This document shows, piece after piece, positions 1 through 6,744 of a stretch of DNA of 12,819 bases (its first letter is position 1; every line of letters begins with the position of its first letter). The notes beneath the pieces were generated by a model. It was not told where the DNA came from. It saw only the letters and a program-made list of their open reading frames with translations, and searched no databases. A program made the position numbers and the translations under genes. Source of the DNA: JAUWCW01 sp030609125 [NCBI: Candidatus Rokuibacteriota bacterium] (lineage in GTDB: Bacteria > JAUVQV01); the NCBI GenBank assembly GCA_030609125.1, contig JAUWCW010000022.1:1-12819 (forward strand). The letters are read 5' to 3'.

Positions 1-623
1 GGCTTTTCGACCTGGACAATACGCTCTATCCTCAGGCGTCCGGCCTCTTTGCCGCCATCGACGCCCGCATCAACCGCTACCTGCAGAAGTATTTCGACGT
101 CGGGTGCGAACGGGCGGATACGGTGCGAAGGGACTACTTTCACCGCTACGGCCTGACGCTGGTGGGCCTGATGCGGGAACGGGGTGCCGATCCCGACCAC
201 TACCTGGAATATGTCCACCGGGTGGAAGTGGGGAATTACCTCCGGCCCAACGAGAGACTCAGGTCCGTCCTGAAGTCGCTTCCGGCCCCCAAGGCCATAT
301 TCACCAACGGATCGCGCACCCATTCGGTCGCCGTCATGCGTGCCCTCGGGGTGGAGGAGCTCTTCGAGGATATTTTCGACATCGCCTCCGTCGATTTCAT
401 TCCCAAACCGGACCCGCGCTCCTACCGGATGGTGCTGGACCGCCTCGGGGTCGAGGGGGAGGAAGCGGTGCTGGTGGAAGACCTGGAGAAGAACCTGCCG
501 CCGGCGAAGGATCTCGGCATGAGGACCGTCCTGGTGGGCCGAACCTGCGGCAACGGCGCCGCCGATTACGTTCTCGAATCGCCGGAGGAACTCCCCTCGG
601 TGCTCGCCGGGCTTTCCGGGTGA
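1..623 (+). CDS. HAD-family hydrolase, pyrimidine 5'-nucleotidase-like (5' end outside the window)
   Basis: The reading frame is already open at base 3 and ends at TGA 621-623, giving about 206 visible residues; the N-terminus lies upstream of the window. HAD motif I is at the edge (FDLDNTLY, with the nucleophile and acid/base aspartates). An alpha-helical cap follows. Motif II is the Thr in IFTNGS, motif III the Lys in IPKPDP, and motif IV lies in VLVEDLEKN followed by AKDLGM. This order matches HAD subfamily IA, and the FDLDNTLYP start with the TNG motif is typical of the SDT1/pyrimidine 5'-nucleotidase branch (phosphate release from nucleotide monophosphates in the cytosol). A general phosphatase of the same fold is possible; the substrate cannot be read from sequence. 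The gene converges on the cytochrome operon with only one base between the two stop codons, so it is probably unrelated to it. Confidence 0.88.
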   Translation, partial: LFDLDNTLYPQASGLFAAIDARINRYLQKYFDVGCERADTVRRDYFHRYGLTLVGLMRERGADPDHYLEYVHRVEVGNYLRPNERLRSVLKSLPAPKAIFTNGSRTHSVAVMRALGVEELFEDIFDIASVDFIPKPDPRSYRMVLDRLGVEGEEAVLVEDLEKNLPPAKDLGMRTVLVGRTCGNGAADYVLESPEELPSVLAGLSG

Positions 624-624
624 A

Positions 625-3600
625 TCACTCCCCGGCGCCGCGCCGCCGGGGCTCCGCCGGCTCTCTCTCCGGGAAATGGTACTGCCGGTACAGCTCCAGA
701 GTGTCCTCCCCGTGGCACTCCTTGCAGAGGGAACCTCCTATGGAGAAGGTGCTGCGCTCCTTGAGAAAGCTGTTCTGCGAGTCGCCGTCAAGGGGGACCC
801 CCATCCCCGAGCGGGACGTGTCCGGCTCCCAGCGGTGCACGTCGTGGCAGGTGGCGCAGGAGATGTACCCGCGGTTTTTTTTCTCACCCTCGGCGTCATA
901 CAGGGCGAGGGACGAGGCGGACCCGAAGAGAGAGCTCTGCCTCCGGACGAAGGGACGGCTCACCATCCCCTTGCCGGGATAGGAGACGAGATGAGCTTCT
1001 ATCCGGGGGGGTACGGTGGCCTCGTCGATCCCCTCCTCCTCGTGACAGCCGCGGCAATATCTGCTCTGCGGGTCCTCTCCCGGCCCGGTTTCCCGGCTCC
1101 AGAGAAAGGGCAGATGCCGGGCGTTGTGGACGCTGTGGCAGGAGCCGCACACACCGCTCTCGTCCGCCGTGAGGCCGTCAAGATTCATGGTGTCCGGCGC
1201 CGTTACGCGAAGGTCGTGGTCGGTGCCGACTACCATTGAGCGCTGGGCGTGGCAGGGAAAGCAGAGCGGTGAGTAGCCGTCGGCCTCCATGCGGAGAAAG
1301 CTCGTCGCCGGGCCCCCTTCCACCGTGACCGTCCCGCCCCCCGCAGATGAGGGTGACCAGATGTGGGGGTTGTGGCAGGTCCCGCAGGAGACCTTTCCGC
1401 GGAAGTACTTCCGGCCCGAGGGCAGGTAGAGGGGCAGTTCCTTTCCCGGATTGGCCCCGGGACTCATCGCGAGCGGGTGATCGGCGCCTCCCTCTCCCCT
1501 TTCGTGACAGCGCAGGCAGATCTCGCTCCCGTAGGATTCTTCCTTCTCGAGAGGATACGGCCACATGAGCAGCTTCTGTCCTCCGTGGGCAAGGTGACAG
1601 ACTTCGCAGAGGCCCTCCCCGTCCCCCTTCGCGCTGAGGTCGTGCTTCGTTCCCGCTACGGGGCTTTCAGCGGAATGGCATTTCAGGCAGAGGGGAGAAC
1701 GGCCGGAGGAGGGACTGACGAGAAAGCTGGTGCTGTTGTCTCCGGGACTGAAGAAATCTCCCTTGTCGGCCGGGTTGAAGGGGTTCCAGACGTGGGTGTC
1801 GTGGCAGCCGTCGCAGTCGACCGCCCCCATCTCGGGGTTCTCGCCGACCACGTCGGGGACGGGGTGGGTCCGCTCGCTGACAACGTTGCCCTGGGCAAAG
1901 GAGCCGTCGCTGTGGCAGTCGGTACAGAAGGGGAATAGCCTGCCGGGCTCTCCGGGGCTGGGCTCGACCTCGCGCGCCCACGAGTCCCCGAGACCGCTGC
2001 TGTGGGCAAGATGGCACGCCCCGCAGGTCCCGGTACTGGAAGCGGTTTCGCCGAGGCGGTTTTTTTCCCCCGGGAAGTAGAGGGCCAGGTCGTGCTTCGT
2101 CCCCTTGACGGCCTCCTGCCTGCGGTGGCAGCCGAGACAAAGCTCGGCCCTCTTTTCCCCGGATTTGAGCCGGAGAGAGTACTCCACGGGGTCGCGGTGA
2201 ACGTCGTGGCAGGTGGCGCAGGTGAGAAGCCCCCGCTTCAGCCGCCGGCCGTCGTCCCAGAAGAGAGGAAGGTCGCGTCCGCCCGTCCCCCCCGAGGGTG
2301 TGACACCCAGGATGTGGCCGAAGTAACCTCTCATGGGAACCGACCCCTCCAGGCCGTGACAGTGCCAGCAGACCTTTTCGATCACGCTCCCCCCCATCCC
2401 CGTCTCCTCCAAAGGGATGTTCCACCCGTGGCTGCTGTGGCAGGACCCGCAGGTGTCGCGGCCGTGGGGAGTCGATGCCATTTCCTGCATGGCGGTGTGA
2501 CAAAGCGTGCAGGAATAGTTCTCCAACGGCAGCACGAGGCCTGTCCCCTCCGGCTCTCCTCCGTGGGCCCTGTGACAGGTGAGACAGACCACCTCTCCGT
2601 CGGGTCCCGTCGTTCCGCCGGCCTCGAGAAAGGCCGTGGACACCGACGCCTTCCCGGGTTTGACCGCAATCGGATGGGTGCCGAAGTCGGCGGTCTTCGG
2701 TGCCAGGGAGTTCTGCGCTCTGTGGCAGTACAGGCAGAGGGCCTGCCTGCTCACGACGAGCCCCGCCGTTTCCTTGAGGCTGCCGTGGGCCTTGTGACAG
2801 GAGAGGCACTGCACCGTGTCTTTCCCCCCCATGATTCCGCCGTAGCCGACGAGCTTGGTGAGCTTCGCCTTGTCCTGTTCTCCGACAGTGGCGCCCACGG
2901 GGTGGTTCCAGCTGTTGGATCCGTCGAAATGAGGCCCATGACAAGCACGGCAGAGGGTGTCGAGAGCGGAAGGAGACTCTGCCAGAAGGCTGCCCTTTTT
3001 CCCGAGGCCGGCGGCATTGTGGGCCCGATGGCAGGAAAGGCAGCCTACCCGTCCTTTCAAGAAGGGATGATTTCCTTCGCCTCCCGCGGCTGAAGAGTGG
3101 CTCTCGTGGCACTGGAGGCAGAGTGTACCGTCCGCAGTCGCCCCTTTCAACAGGTCCTCCCGCGGCGCCCGGTGCAGGGCGTGACATGTCGAGCACGACG
3201 GGCCGCTCCCGGCGACGGTGTGGCTGGCGCCTCCCGGCCCCGCACCTTCCGTGCTGGGGTTGTCACTGTGGCAGCCGGCGCAGAGCCTGCTGGCCGTGCT
3301 CTGGCGTATCAGGCCTCGGCCGGAAGCGCGGTGGATCCTGTGGCAGGAATCACACGTCGGCCGGCTCTTACCCCTGCCGGCCCCACCGCTTGACGGGGAG
3401 GGGTGGTTCCCCCCCTTCCTTCCTCCCCTGCCGGGATGGCACGTGAGGCAGTGGGCGGAGTAGCCCTTTCTGAATCGCATGAAGGTGGCAACGCCCTCGG
3501 TCTGCACGTGGGGATTGTGGCAGGTGCCGCAGGAGGCCCGCACCCCCGGGCCCGGCTCAGTGGAGCGGCCGTCGGCACGGTGCTGCAGCCCCGACCACGT

Positions 3601-3852
3601 GGAGCGGCGCGAGTCGCGGACCGGCCCGTTGTGGCAGCTGTAGCACATGTCCCGCTCGCCGGGAGCCGAGGCGTCGCGAAGTGAGAGGAAGTTGAAGAGG
3701 TCCGACTTCTCCTGCTCGATGCGTTCGAGGTGGCAGACTCCGCAGCGGCGAGGGAGGGTTGGACTTCCGGCGCCCTTCTCCTCTTCCGCCCCGAGTGGCC
3801 CTGCGAGCAGCAGGAAACCTGCCAGGAGGAACAGGGAGCAGAGACGGGGCAT
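625..3852 (-). CDS. 30-haem secreted c-type cytochrome (doubled-CXXCH type)
   Basis: A protein of 1075 aa with a Sec signal peptide (MPRLCSLFLLAGFLLL, likely cut near residue 22) and no later membrane segment, so it is exported to the periplasm or beyond. I count 30 CXXCH motifs, first Cys at 37, 70, 108, 135, 167, 191, 220, 245, 271, 301, 349, 373, 423, 448, 468, 495, 545, 572, 610, 643, 680, 722, 749, 779, 823, 864, 902, 933, 999 and 1043: about one haem per 36 residues. Many odd-numbered sites read CXXCHxxH, and recurring HP or GTKHDL-type histidines offer second axial ligands. The expected role is long-range electron transfer in extracellular respiration, as for other giant multihaem cytochromes of Geobacter relatives. 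The frame is open up to 4104, but the start at 3852 gives the signal peptide and overlaps the preceding stop (TAATG), implying coupled translation. It is the last gene of the operon. Confidence 0.93.
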   Translation of the reverse strand: MPRLCSLFLLAGFLLLAGPLGAEEEKGAGSPTLPRRCGVCHLERIEQEKSDLFNFLSLRDASAPGERDMCYSCHNGPVRDSRRSTWSGLQHRADGRSTEPGPGVRASCGTCHNPHVQTEGVATFMRFRKGYSAHCLTCHPGRGGRKGGNHPSPSSGGAGRGKSRPTCDSCHRIHRASGRGLIRQSTASRLCAGCHSDNPSTEGAGPGGASHTVAGSGPSCSTCHALHRAPREDLLKGATADGTLCLQCHESHSSAAGGEGNHPFLKGRVGCLSCHRAHNAAGLGKKGSLLAESPSALDTLCRACHGPHFDGSNSWNHPVGATVGEQDKAKLTKLVGYGGIMGGKDTVQCLSCHKAHGSLKETAGLVVSRQALCLYCHRAQNSLAPKTADFGTHPIAVKPGKASVSTAFLEAGGTTGPDGEVVCLTCHRAHGGEPEGTGLVLPLENYSCTLCHTAMQEMASTPHGRDTCGSCHSSHGWNIPLEETGMGGSVIEKVCWHCHGLEGSVPMRGYFGHILGVTPSGGTGGRDLPLFWDDGRRLKRGLLTCATCHDVHRDPVEYSLRLKSGEKRAELCLGCHRRQEAVKGTKHDLALYFPGEKNRLGETASSTGTCGACHLAHSSGLGDSWAREVEPSPGEPGRLFPFCTDCHSDGSFAQGNVVSERTHPVPDVVGENPEMGAVDCDGCHDTHVWNPFNPADKGDFFSPGDNSTSFLVSPSSGRSPLCLKCHSAESPVAGTKHDLSAKGDGEGLCEVCHLAHGGQKLLMWPYPLEKEESYGSEICLRCHERGEGGADHPLAMSPGANPGKELPLYLPSGRKYFRGKVSCGTCHNPHIWSPSSAGGGTVTVEGGPATSFLRMEADGYSPLCFPCHAQRSMVVGTDHDLRVTAPDTMNLDGLTADESGVCGSCHSVHNARHLPFLWSRETGPGEDPQSRYCRGCHEEEGIDEATVPPRIEAHLVSYPGKGMVSRPFVRRQSSLFGSASSLALYDAEGEKKNRGYISCATCHDVHRWEPDTSRSGMGVPLDGDSQNSFLKERSTFSIGGSLCKECHGEDTLELYRQYHFPEREPAEPRRRGAGE
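628..2220 (-). repeat. Tandem four-haem modules in the C-terminal half of the 30-haem cytochrome
   Basis: Protein-level repeat at residues 545-1075: units at 545-679, 680-822, 823-998 and a half unit at 999-1075. Each full unit runs CXXCHxxH, then CXXCH followed by a Gly-Thr-x-His-Asp-Leu stretch (GTKHDL, GTKHDL, GTDHDL), then a second CXXCHxxH (CGACHLAH, CEVCHLAH, CGSCHSVH), then a final CXXCH. SFL before the second haem recurs in units 2, 3 and 4. The last unit stops after two haems. Residues 108-544 instead show shorter two-haem pairs (CXXCHxxH plus CXXCH). Confidence 0.7.
630..651. other. GC-rich inverted repeat at the convergent 3' ends
   Basis: The arms CCCCGGCG (630-637) and CGCCGGGG (644-651) are perfect 8-bp complements around a 6-base loop. 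The hairpin sits just past the HAD stop codon and inside the last codons of the oppositely oriented 30-haem cytochrome gene. It could slow or protect transcripts from either side. No T-run follows on either strand, so it is not a standard intrinsic terminator. In this GC-rich coding sequence it may be fortuitous. Confidence 0.3.
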
Positions 3853-4055
3853 TACTCCATGGCGCGCTTGAAGATGTAGAACGCCCCCTTGACCTCTCCC
3901 TGACTGGTGGTGAAGGGGGACACTCCGACCAGCTGCCATCCCTCCTGGCCGGCCTTGTTGATGCGGGTCAGGTCCAGTCCCGACTTGGGCATGCCCCCGA
4001 ACATGTCGGGGTGAGGCACATAAACCTGTCCGTATTCCCAGCGTTTCTCCGCCAT
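3852..4055 (-). CDS. Small DUF4177-like protein
   Basis: A 67-aa protein without signal peptide or membrane helix, so probably cytosolic. The pattern WEYGQVYV near the N-terminus, then LTRINKAGQEGWQLVGV and GAFYIFKR at the end, matches the compact beta-alpha-beta layout of DUF4177-type proteins, whose function is unknown. ATG at 4055 is preceded by GGGAG with about 7 nt spacing. Its TAA shares a base with the ATG of the 30-haem cytochrome gene (TAATG), so the two are probably co-translated. The long cytochrome frame also covers this stretch, but the conserved small-domain pattern, ribosome site and coupling make this the real gene. Whether it acts in expression, assembly or regulation of the cytochrome cannot be told. 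Confidence 0.8.
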   Translation of the reverse strand: MAEKRWEYGQVYVPHPDMFGGMPKSGLDLTRINKAGQEGWQLVGVSPFTTSQGEVKGAFYIFKRAME

Positions 4056-4083
4056 CGCTTTCTCCCTGTTGCGATTGTCTTCG

Positions 4084-4112
4084 AAGATAACAGATTTTCA
4101 GCATCCTTTACA
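4084..4112 (-). promoter_or_regulatory. Possible internal promoter upstream of the DUF4177-like gene
   Basis: The 80-nt gap between the NHL gene and the DUF4177-like gene is the largest inside the operon. On the minus strand it contains TGTAAA (4107-4112), a 17-nt spacer and TATCTT (4084-4089) with an extended TG just before it. The -35 is a poor match (3 of 6), so this is a weak candidate. It would let the DUF4177-like and 30-haem genes be expressed separately from the rest. Confidence 0.22.
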
Positions 4113-4135
4113 GCCCCGCGAGGACAGCCGGTGCC

Positions 4136-5083
4136 TTAGTTTCGGCCCGGGATTTGAAGGGCCCGCACGCGGCCGGCTCCCATTTCCAGGACGAAAACCG
4201 TCGATCCCCTGACGGCGAGGCTGACGGGGTTGCTGAAGATAAGCGGCTTGTTGTCCGCCCCGCAAAGGGTGGATTGGTATCCCCCCTGCAAGTCGTAGAC
4301 CTGGATGACCCCGAGGTAGTTGTCCGCCACCAGCAGCAGGTTCTCGCCCCAGAGGCCCAGCCCCGCCGGCCGGTAGAGGGTGCCCTCGGTGACCCCGAAC
4401 TCGCCGAACTCAAGCAGCGGGTCGCCGGCGGGAGTGAAGATCTTTATCCTGCTGTTGAGGGAGTCGGAGACGATGATCCTTCCCAGGGGGTCCTGGAGGA
4501 GTCGGAAGGGGTAGCGGAACTTGCCGGGCCCGTCGCCGAGCTCTCCCCACTGAACTGATGGTGTTCCCTCAAGGTCGTAGACCTTGACGCTGTGCGCCTC
4601 GTTGTCGACAACGAAGCACTGGCCCCTGGCGACTTCAACTCCCACAGGCTCGGTGGGACTCTCCCCGCCGCCCGTCGGAAACTCTCTTATCCGCTCGCCT
4701 TTCTGGTTGATGACGACGATTTTTCCCGCTCCCGATGCGGCCAGGTAGAGATTGTCGTCGCCGCCCACGTCGAAGCCGAGATACGAAGCGGAGCTTCCTC
4801 CAGGCAGTTTGGTGGCGGAGAGGAACTTGCCCTCGAGCCCGTAGCTGATCACGCGGGCGTTGAGGTCATCGAGGACGAAGAGACGGTCTCCGTGAAGGGT
4901 GAGGTCTGCGGGCTGACGCAGGGGAACCGTCGCGGCGCTGCTGATGGTAAAGAGAGGAGCGGTCTTCAAACAGGCCGCTCCGCCGGGGCTTCCCGCCACG
5001 AGACAGAGGGCGACCGCCGCCGCCCCGGCCGCCGCTTGCCGCCGGAGCCTGCTTTCAAGTATGAGGGTCCTGAGAAGCACCAT
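4136..5083 (-). CDS. NHL-repeat beta-propeller protein, exported
   Basis: A 315-aa protein with an N-terminal hydrophobic export signal (about residues 18-31; mature part probably starts between 31 and 38). Six consecutive blade-like repeats follow, each with a hydrophobic strand, a VxD/VSD-type turn and an ending such as RVISYGLEGK, KIVVINQKGE, SVKVYDLEG, RIKIFTPAGD, VIQVYDLQGG or RVRALQIPG, as in NHL propellers. It has no CXXCH, so no c-type haem. NHL proteins often lie beside multihaem cytochrome genes in Geobacter relatives; a scaffold or assembly role outside the cytosol is inferred. Start choice: ATG at 5083 lies only 2 nt after GGGAG, whereas the next codon, GTG at 5080, has 5-nt spacing and may be the true start. 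The gene begins 9 nt after the tri-haem cytochrome stop. Confidence 0.85.
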   Translation of the reverse strand: MVLLRTLILESRLRRQAAAGAAAVALCLVAGSPGGAACLKTAPLFTISSAATVPLRQPADLTLHGDRLFVLDDLNARVISYGLEGKFLSATKLPGGSSASYLGFDVGGDDNLYLAASGAGKIVVINQKGERIREFPTGGGESPTEPVGVEVARGQCFVVDNEAHSVKVYDLEGTPSVQWGELGDGPGKFRYPFRLLQDPLGRIIVSDSLNSRIKIFTPAGDPLLEFGEFGVTEGTLYRPAGLGLWGENLLLVADNYLGVIQVYDLQGGYQSTLCGADNKPLIFSNPVSLAVRGSTVFVLEMGAGRVRALQIPGRN

Positions 5084-5092
5084 CTCTCCCGG

Positions 5093-5749
5093 CTACTGCT
5101 TCTGGGGGAAATACCACTTGGCCCCTCGGGAGAGGATGAAGAAGTCGGGGAGTTTCTCCAGTGAGGCCTCCGCCTTCGACGAGAGTCCCGGCCTCGCGTA
5201 GCGGGCCATCTTCCCCTTCCCGTGGCACTGCGTGCATCCCGGACCGCGGTCGAAGCACTTCTGTCTGTCGATGACCCGGTCTCTCAGGGCCGCCAGGTCC
5301 CTTGTGCTCCCGTCCAGCGGGGCGTCGAGCTTCAGAAAGAGCTTCTTCGCCGCGGTCCCTTCCGCCTCGCCCTCTTTCAGGGGTCGCGGCGGACGGTCCC
5401 AGACCAGGTCGGGCTGTTCACCCGACGCCCCAGCCCAGTGACAGACGAGACACTCGAGAAAGCCGGCGTGCTGGTTGAAGAAGGCCGGCTTTACGCCTTC
5501 TCCGGGATGGGGCGGCAGGGAGTGGCACTTGCCGCAGAAGGAGGCGGACTCGGGATGCTCCGGCGGCCCCGTCGGCAGATGGAGGGTGGCGCCTGCCATC
5601 ATGGTCCGCCTCTGCTCCAGGAGCCGGCTCTTCATCTCCGTCCAGTCGGAGGCGTCGTGACGCGGCCACGCGACGAAAACGGCCAGCGCCGCGAGGGCCG
5701 TGAAGAGCGCCGCCGCCGCCGGGGACCCCTTCCGCGAGGACCCGCTCAC
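5093..5749 (-). CDS. Membrane-anchored tri-haem c-type cytochrome
   Basis: A 218-aa protein starting at GTG 5749, which overlaps the TGA of the preceding gene as GTGA, with GAGGAG 5 nt upstream. The frame runs open far upstream, but that part is antisense-like and rich in Arg/Gly. Residues 10-28 form one membrane helix with the basic SSRK stretch before it, so the rest should face the periplasm. Three CXXCH motifs are present, first Cys at 72 (CGKCH), 100 (CLVCH) and 172 (CTQCH), with further histidines at 57, 65, 81 and 94 that could ligate haem iron. An extra Cys at 165 lies close to the third site. Placed directly after the cytochrome b gene, it is a good candidate to receive electrons from it. 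I do not recognise a named family. Confidence 0.85.
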   Translation of the reverse strand: MSGSSRKGSPAAAALFTALAALAVFVAWPRHDASDWTEMKSRLLEQRRTMMAGATLHLPTGPPEHPESASFCGKCHSLPPHPGEGVKPAFFNQHAGFLECLVCHWAGASGEQPDLVWDRPPRPLKEGEAEGTAAKKLFLKLDAPLDGSTRDLAALRDRVIDRQKCFDRGPGCTQCHGKGKMARYARPGLSSKAEASLEKLPDFFILSRGAKWYFPQKQ

Positions 5750-6738
5750 AGCTCCTCCTCCTCCTCGATCTCCGCGGTGCTCTCCCGGGCCCTGCGCGCC
5801 AGGGGATGAAAGGGGTCGTCCTTCACGAACTGCCGGAAGTTCTCCATCGCCATGGCCCGCTCTCCCATCTTCCTGAGGACGACGGCCATGTTGTACCGCG
5901 CCTGCGAGTAGCCGGGGTAGCGCTCCAGCGCCCGGCGGTAGTGGAAGAGCGCATCGACGTATTTTTCCTCCTTCGCCAGCAGGTTCCCCGCCTTGAGTTC
6001 TTCCTCGACGGTCTCTTTCTCGAGACTTTGCTCGTTCTCTTCTGCCTCCTCGGCTGTCTTCTTGCCGATGCTCGCGAGGCGCTCTTGCTCCTGGATCTGA
6101 AAGGCGCGGTGGTGCCCGGCCACCTTGGCCGCCGCCAGCTCCTCCGACATGGATCCTGTGATCCAGGTCCACTGGGGCACGAACCGCCCCTCCCAGGTCA
6201 GGACGCCGTAGAGGTGCCAGAGTGCGACCGCCAGGAGCAGGAGGGAGAGTCCGCGGTGCAGGTGGGCAAGAAGTCCCACGGCGGGCAGGAGGCTGTAGGA
6301 ACCGAAATACTCCCAGAGCCCGACGCCGATTCCCGTCAGGGACAGTCCCGTCAGAAGAAGGCCCGTGCCCCAGTAGAGGGCCTTCTGGGAGGGGCGGAAG
6401 AGATCGGCCTCGGGCCGTTCGTCTTCGCCGCCGAGGAGGTAGCCGGCCTGTCGTCGCAGGTCCGTCCAGTCTCCCTTTTTCCAGCCCAGGGGGAAGGTGG
6501 ACCAGTTGCGCCCCTCAATGTACCCTCGCACGAAGAGGTAGGTCGCATGGTAGCCGATGAGCGTGAGGGCCGCCATGCCCGACCACTGGTGAACCCGGTA
6601 CCAGAGGTCAAGATCCATGCCCGCCGGCACCGGGGAGCCGGCGATGACGTACCCGGTGCCCAGTGCTCCCAGCGCGGCGAGGATCAGGGCCCCGTGCTGC
6701 AGCCGCAGGTGCAGGCTCATTCTGGGAATAGTTTTCAC
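5746..6738 (-). CDS. Cytochrome b561-like four-helix membrane protein fused to TPR repeats
   Basis: A 330-aa protein starting at GTG 6738 (GGGAGGT 8 nt upstream), 6 nt after the previous stop. Four membrane segments lie at about residues 15-33, 50-70, 120-142 and 153-180. Candidate haem b ligands are His15, His50, His64, His159/161 and His175 within or near these helices, the layout of formate dehydrogenase/hydrogenase-type b561 subunits. The charged 71-118 loop points to the cytosol, giving both termini inside. After a Glu-rich, coiled-coil-like stretch (about 197-250), residues 245-312 carry two TPR-like units (LLAKEEKYVDALFHYRRALE, then YNMAVVLRKMGERAMAMENF). The likely role is menaquinol oxidation in the inner membrane, passing electrons to the flanking anchored cytochromes. 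The cytosolic TPR tail is unusual for such a subunit and suggests a protein partner. Confidence 0.87.
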   Translation of the reverse strand: MKTIPRMSLHLRLQHGALILAALGALGTGYVIAGSPVPAGMDLDLWYRVHQWSGMAALTLIGYHATYLFVRGYIEGRNWSTFPLGWKKGDWTDLRRQAGYLLGGEDERPEADLFRPSQKALYWGTGLLLTGLSLTGIGVGLWEYFGSYSLLPAVGLLAHLHRGLSLLLLAVALWHLYGVLTWEGRFVPQWTWITGSMSEELAAAKVAGHHRAFQIQEQERLASIGKKTAEEAEENEQSLEKETVEEELKAGNLLAKEEKYVDALFHYRRALERYPGYSQARYNMAVVLRKMGERAMAMENFRQFVKDDPFHPLARRARESTAEIEEEEEL

Positions 6739-6744
6739 AGCCGT

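Noticed and set aside
2002-3093. Long plus-strand open frame (about 363 codons) inside the 30-haem gene, with similar ones at 1363-1938 and 10253-11239
   Set aside because: These mirror CXXCH-rich coding sequence: repeated Val-Ala-Gly stretches are the complement of haem motifs. No independent evidence of a gene.
1667-3196. Minus-strand open frame of about 509 codons in another frame within the 30-haem gene
   Set aside because: Arg/Pro-rich low-complexity translation, shadowing the real frame that holds 30 CXXCH motifs.
680-3760. Frequent gtggcag / gtgacag words on the plus strand at fairly regular intervals, looking like a DNA repeat or CRISPR-like array
   Set aside because: They are the complement of the Cys-His codons of CXXCH motifs; spacers are coding and spacing follows haem spacing. 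No true CRISPR repeat is present.
3853-4104. N-terminal extension of the 30-haem cytochrome to an ATG at 4104
   Set aside because: The added 84 residues overlap the DUF4177-like gene, look like out-of-frame translation, and would bury the signal peptide that starts at 3852.
5750-6172. N-terminal extension of the tri-haem cytochrome
   Set aside because: It lies out of frame over the TPR part of the cytochrome b gene. GTG 5749 with its GAGGAG site and GTGA overlap explains the start.
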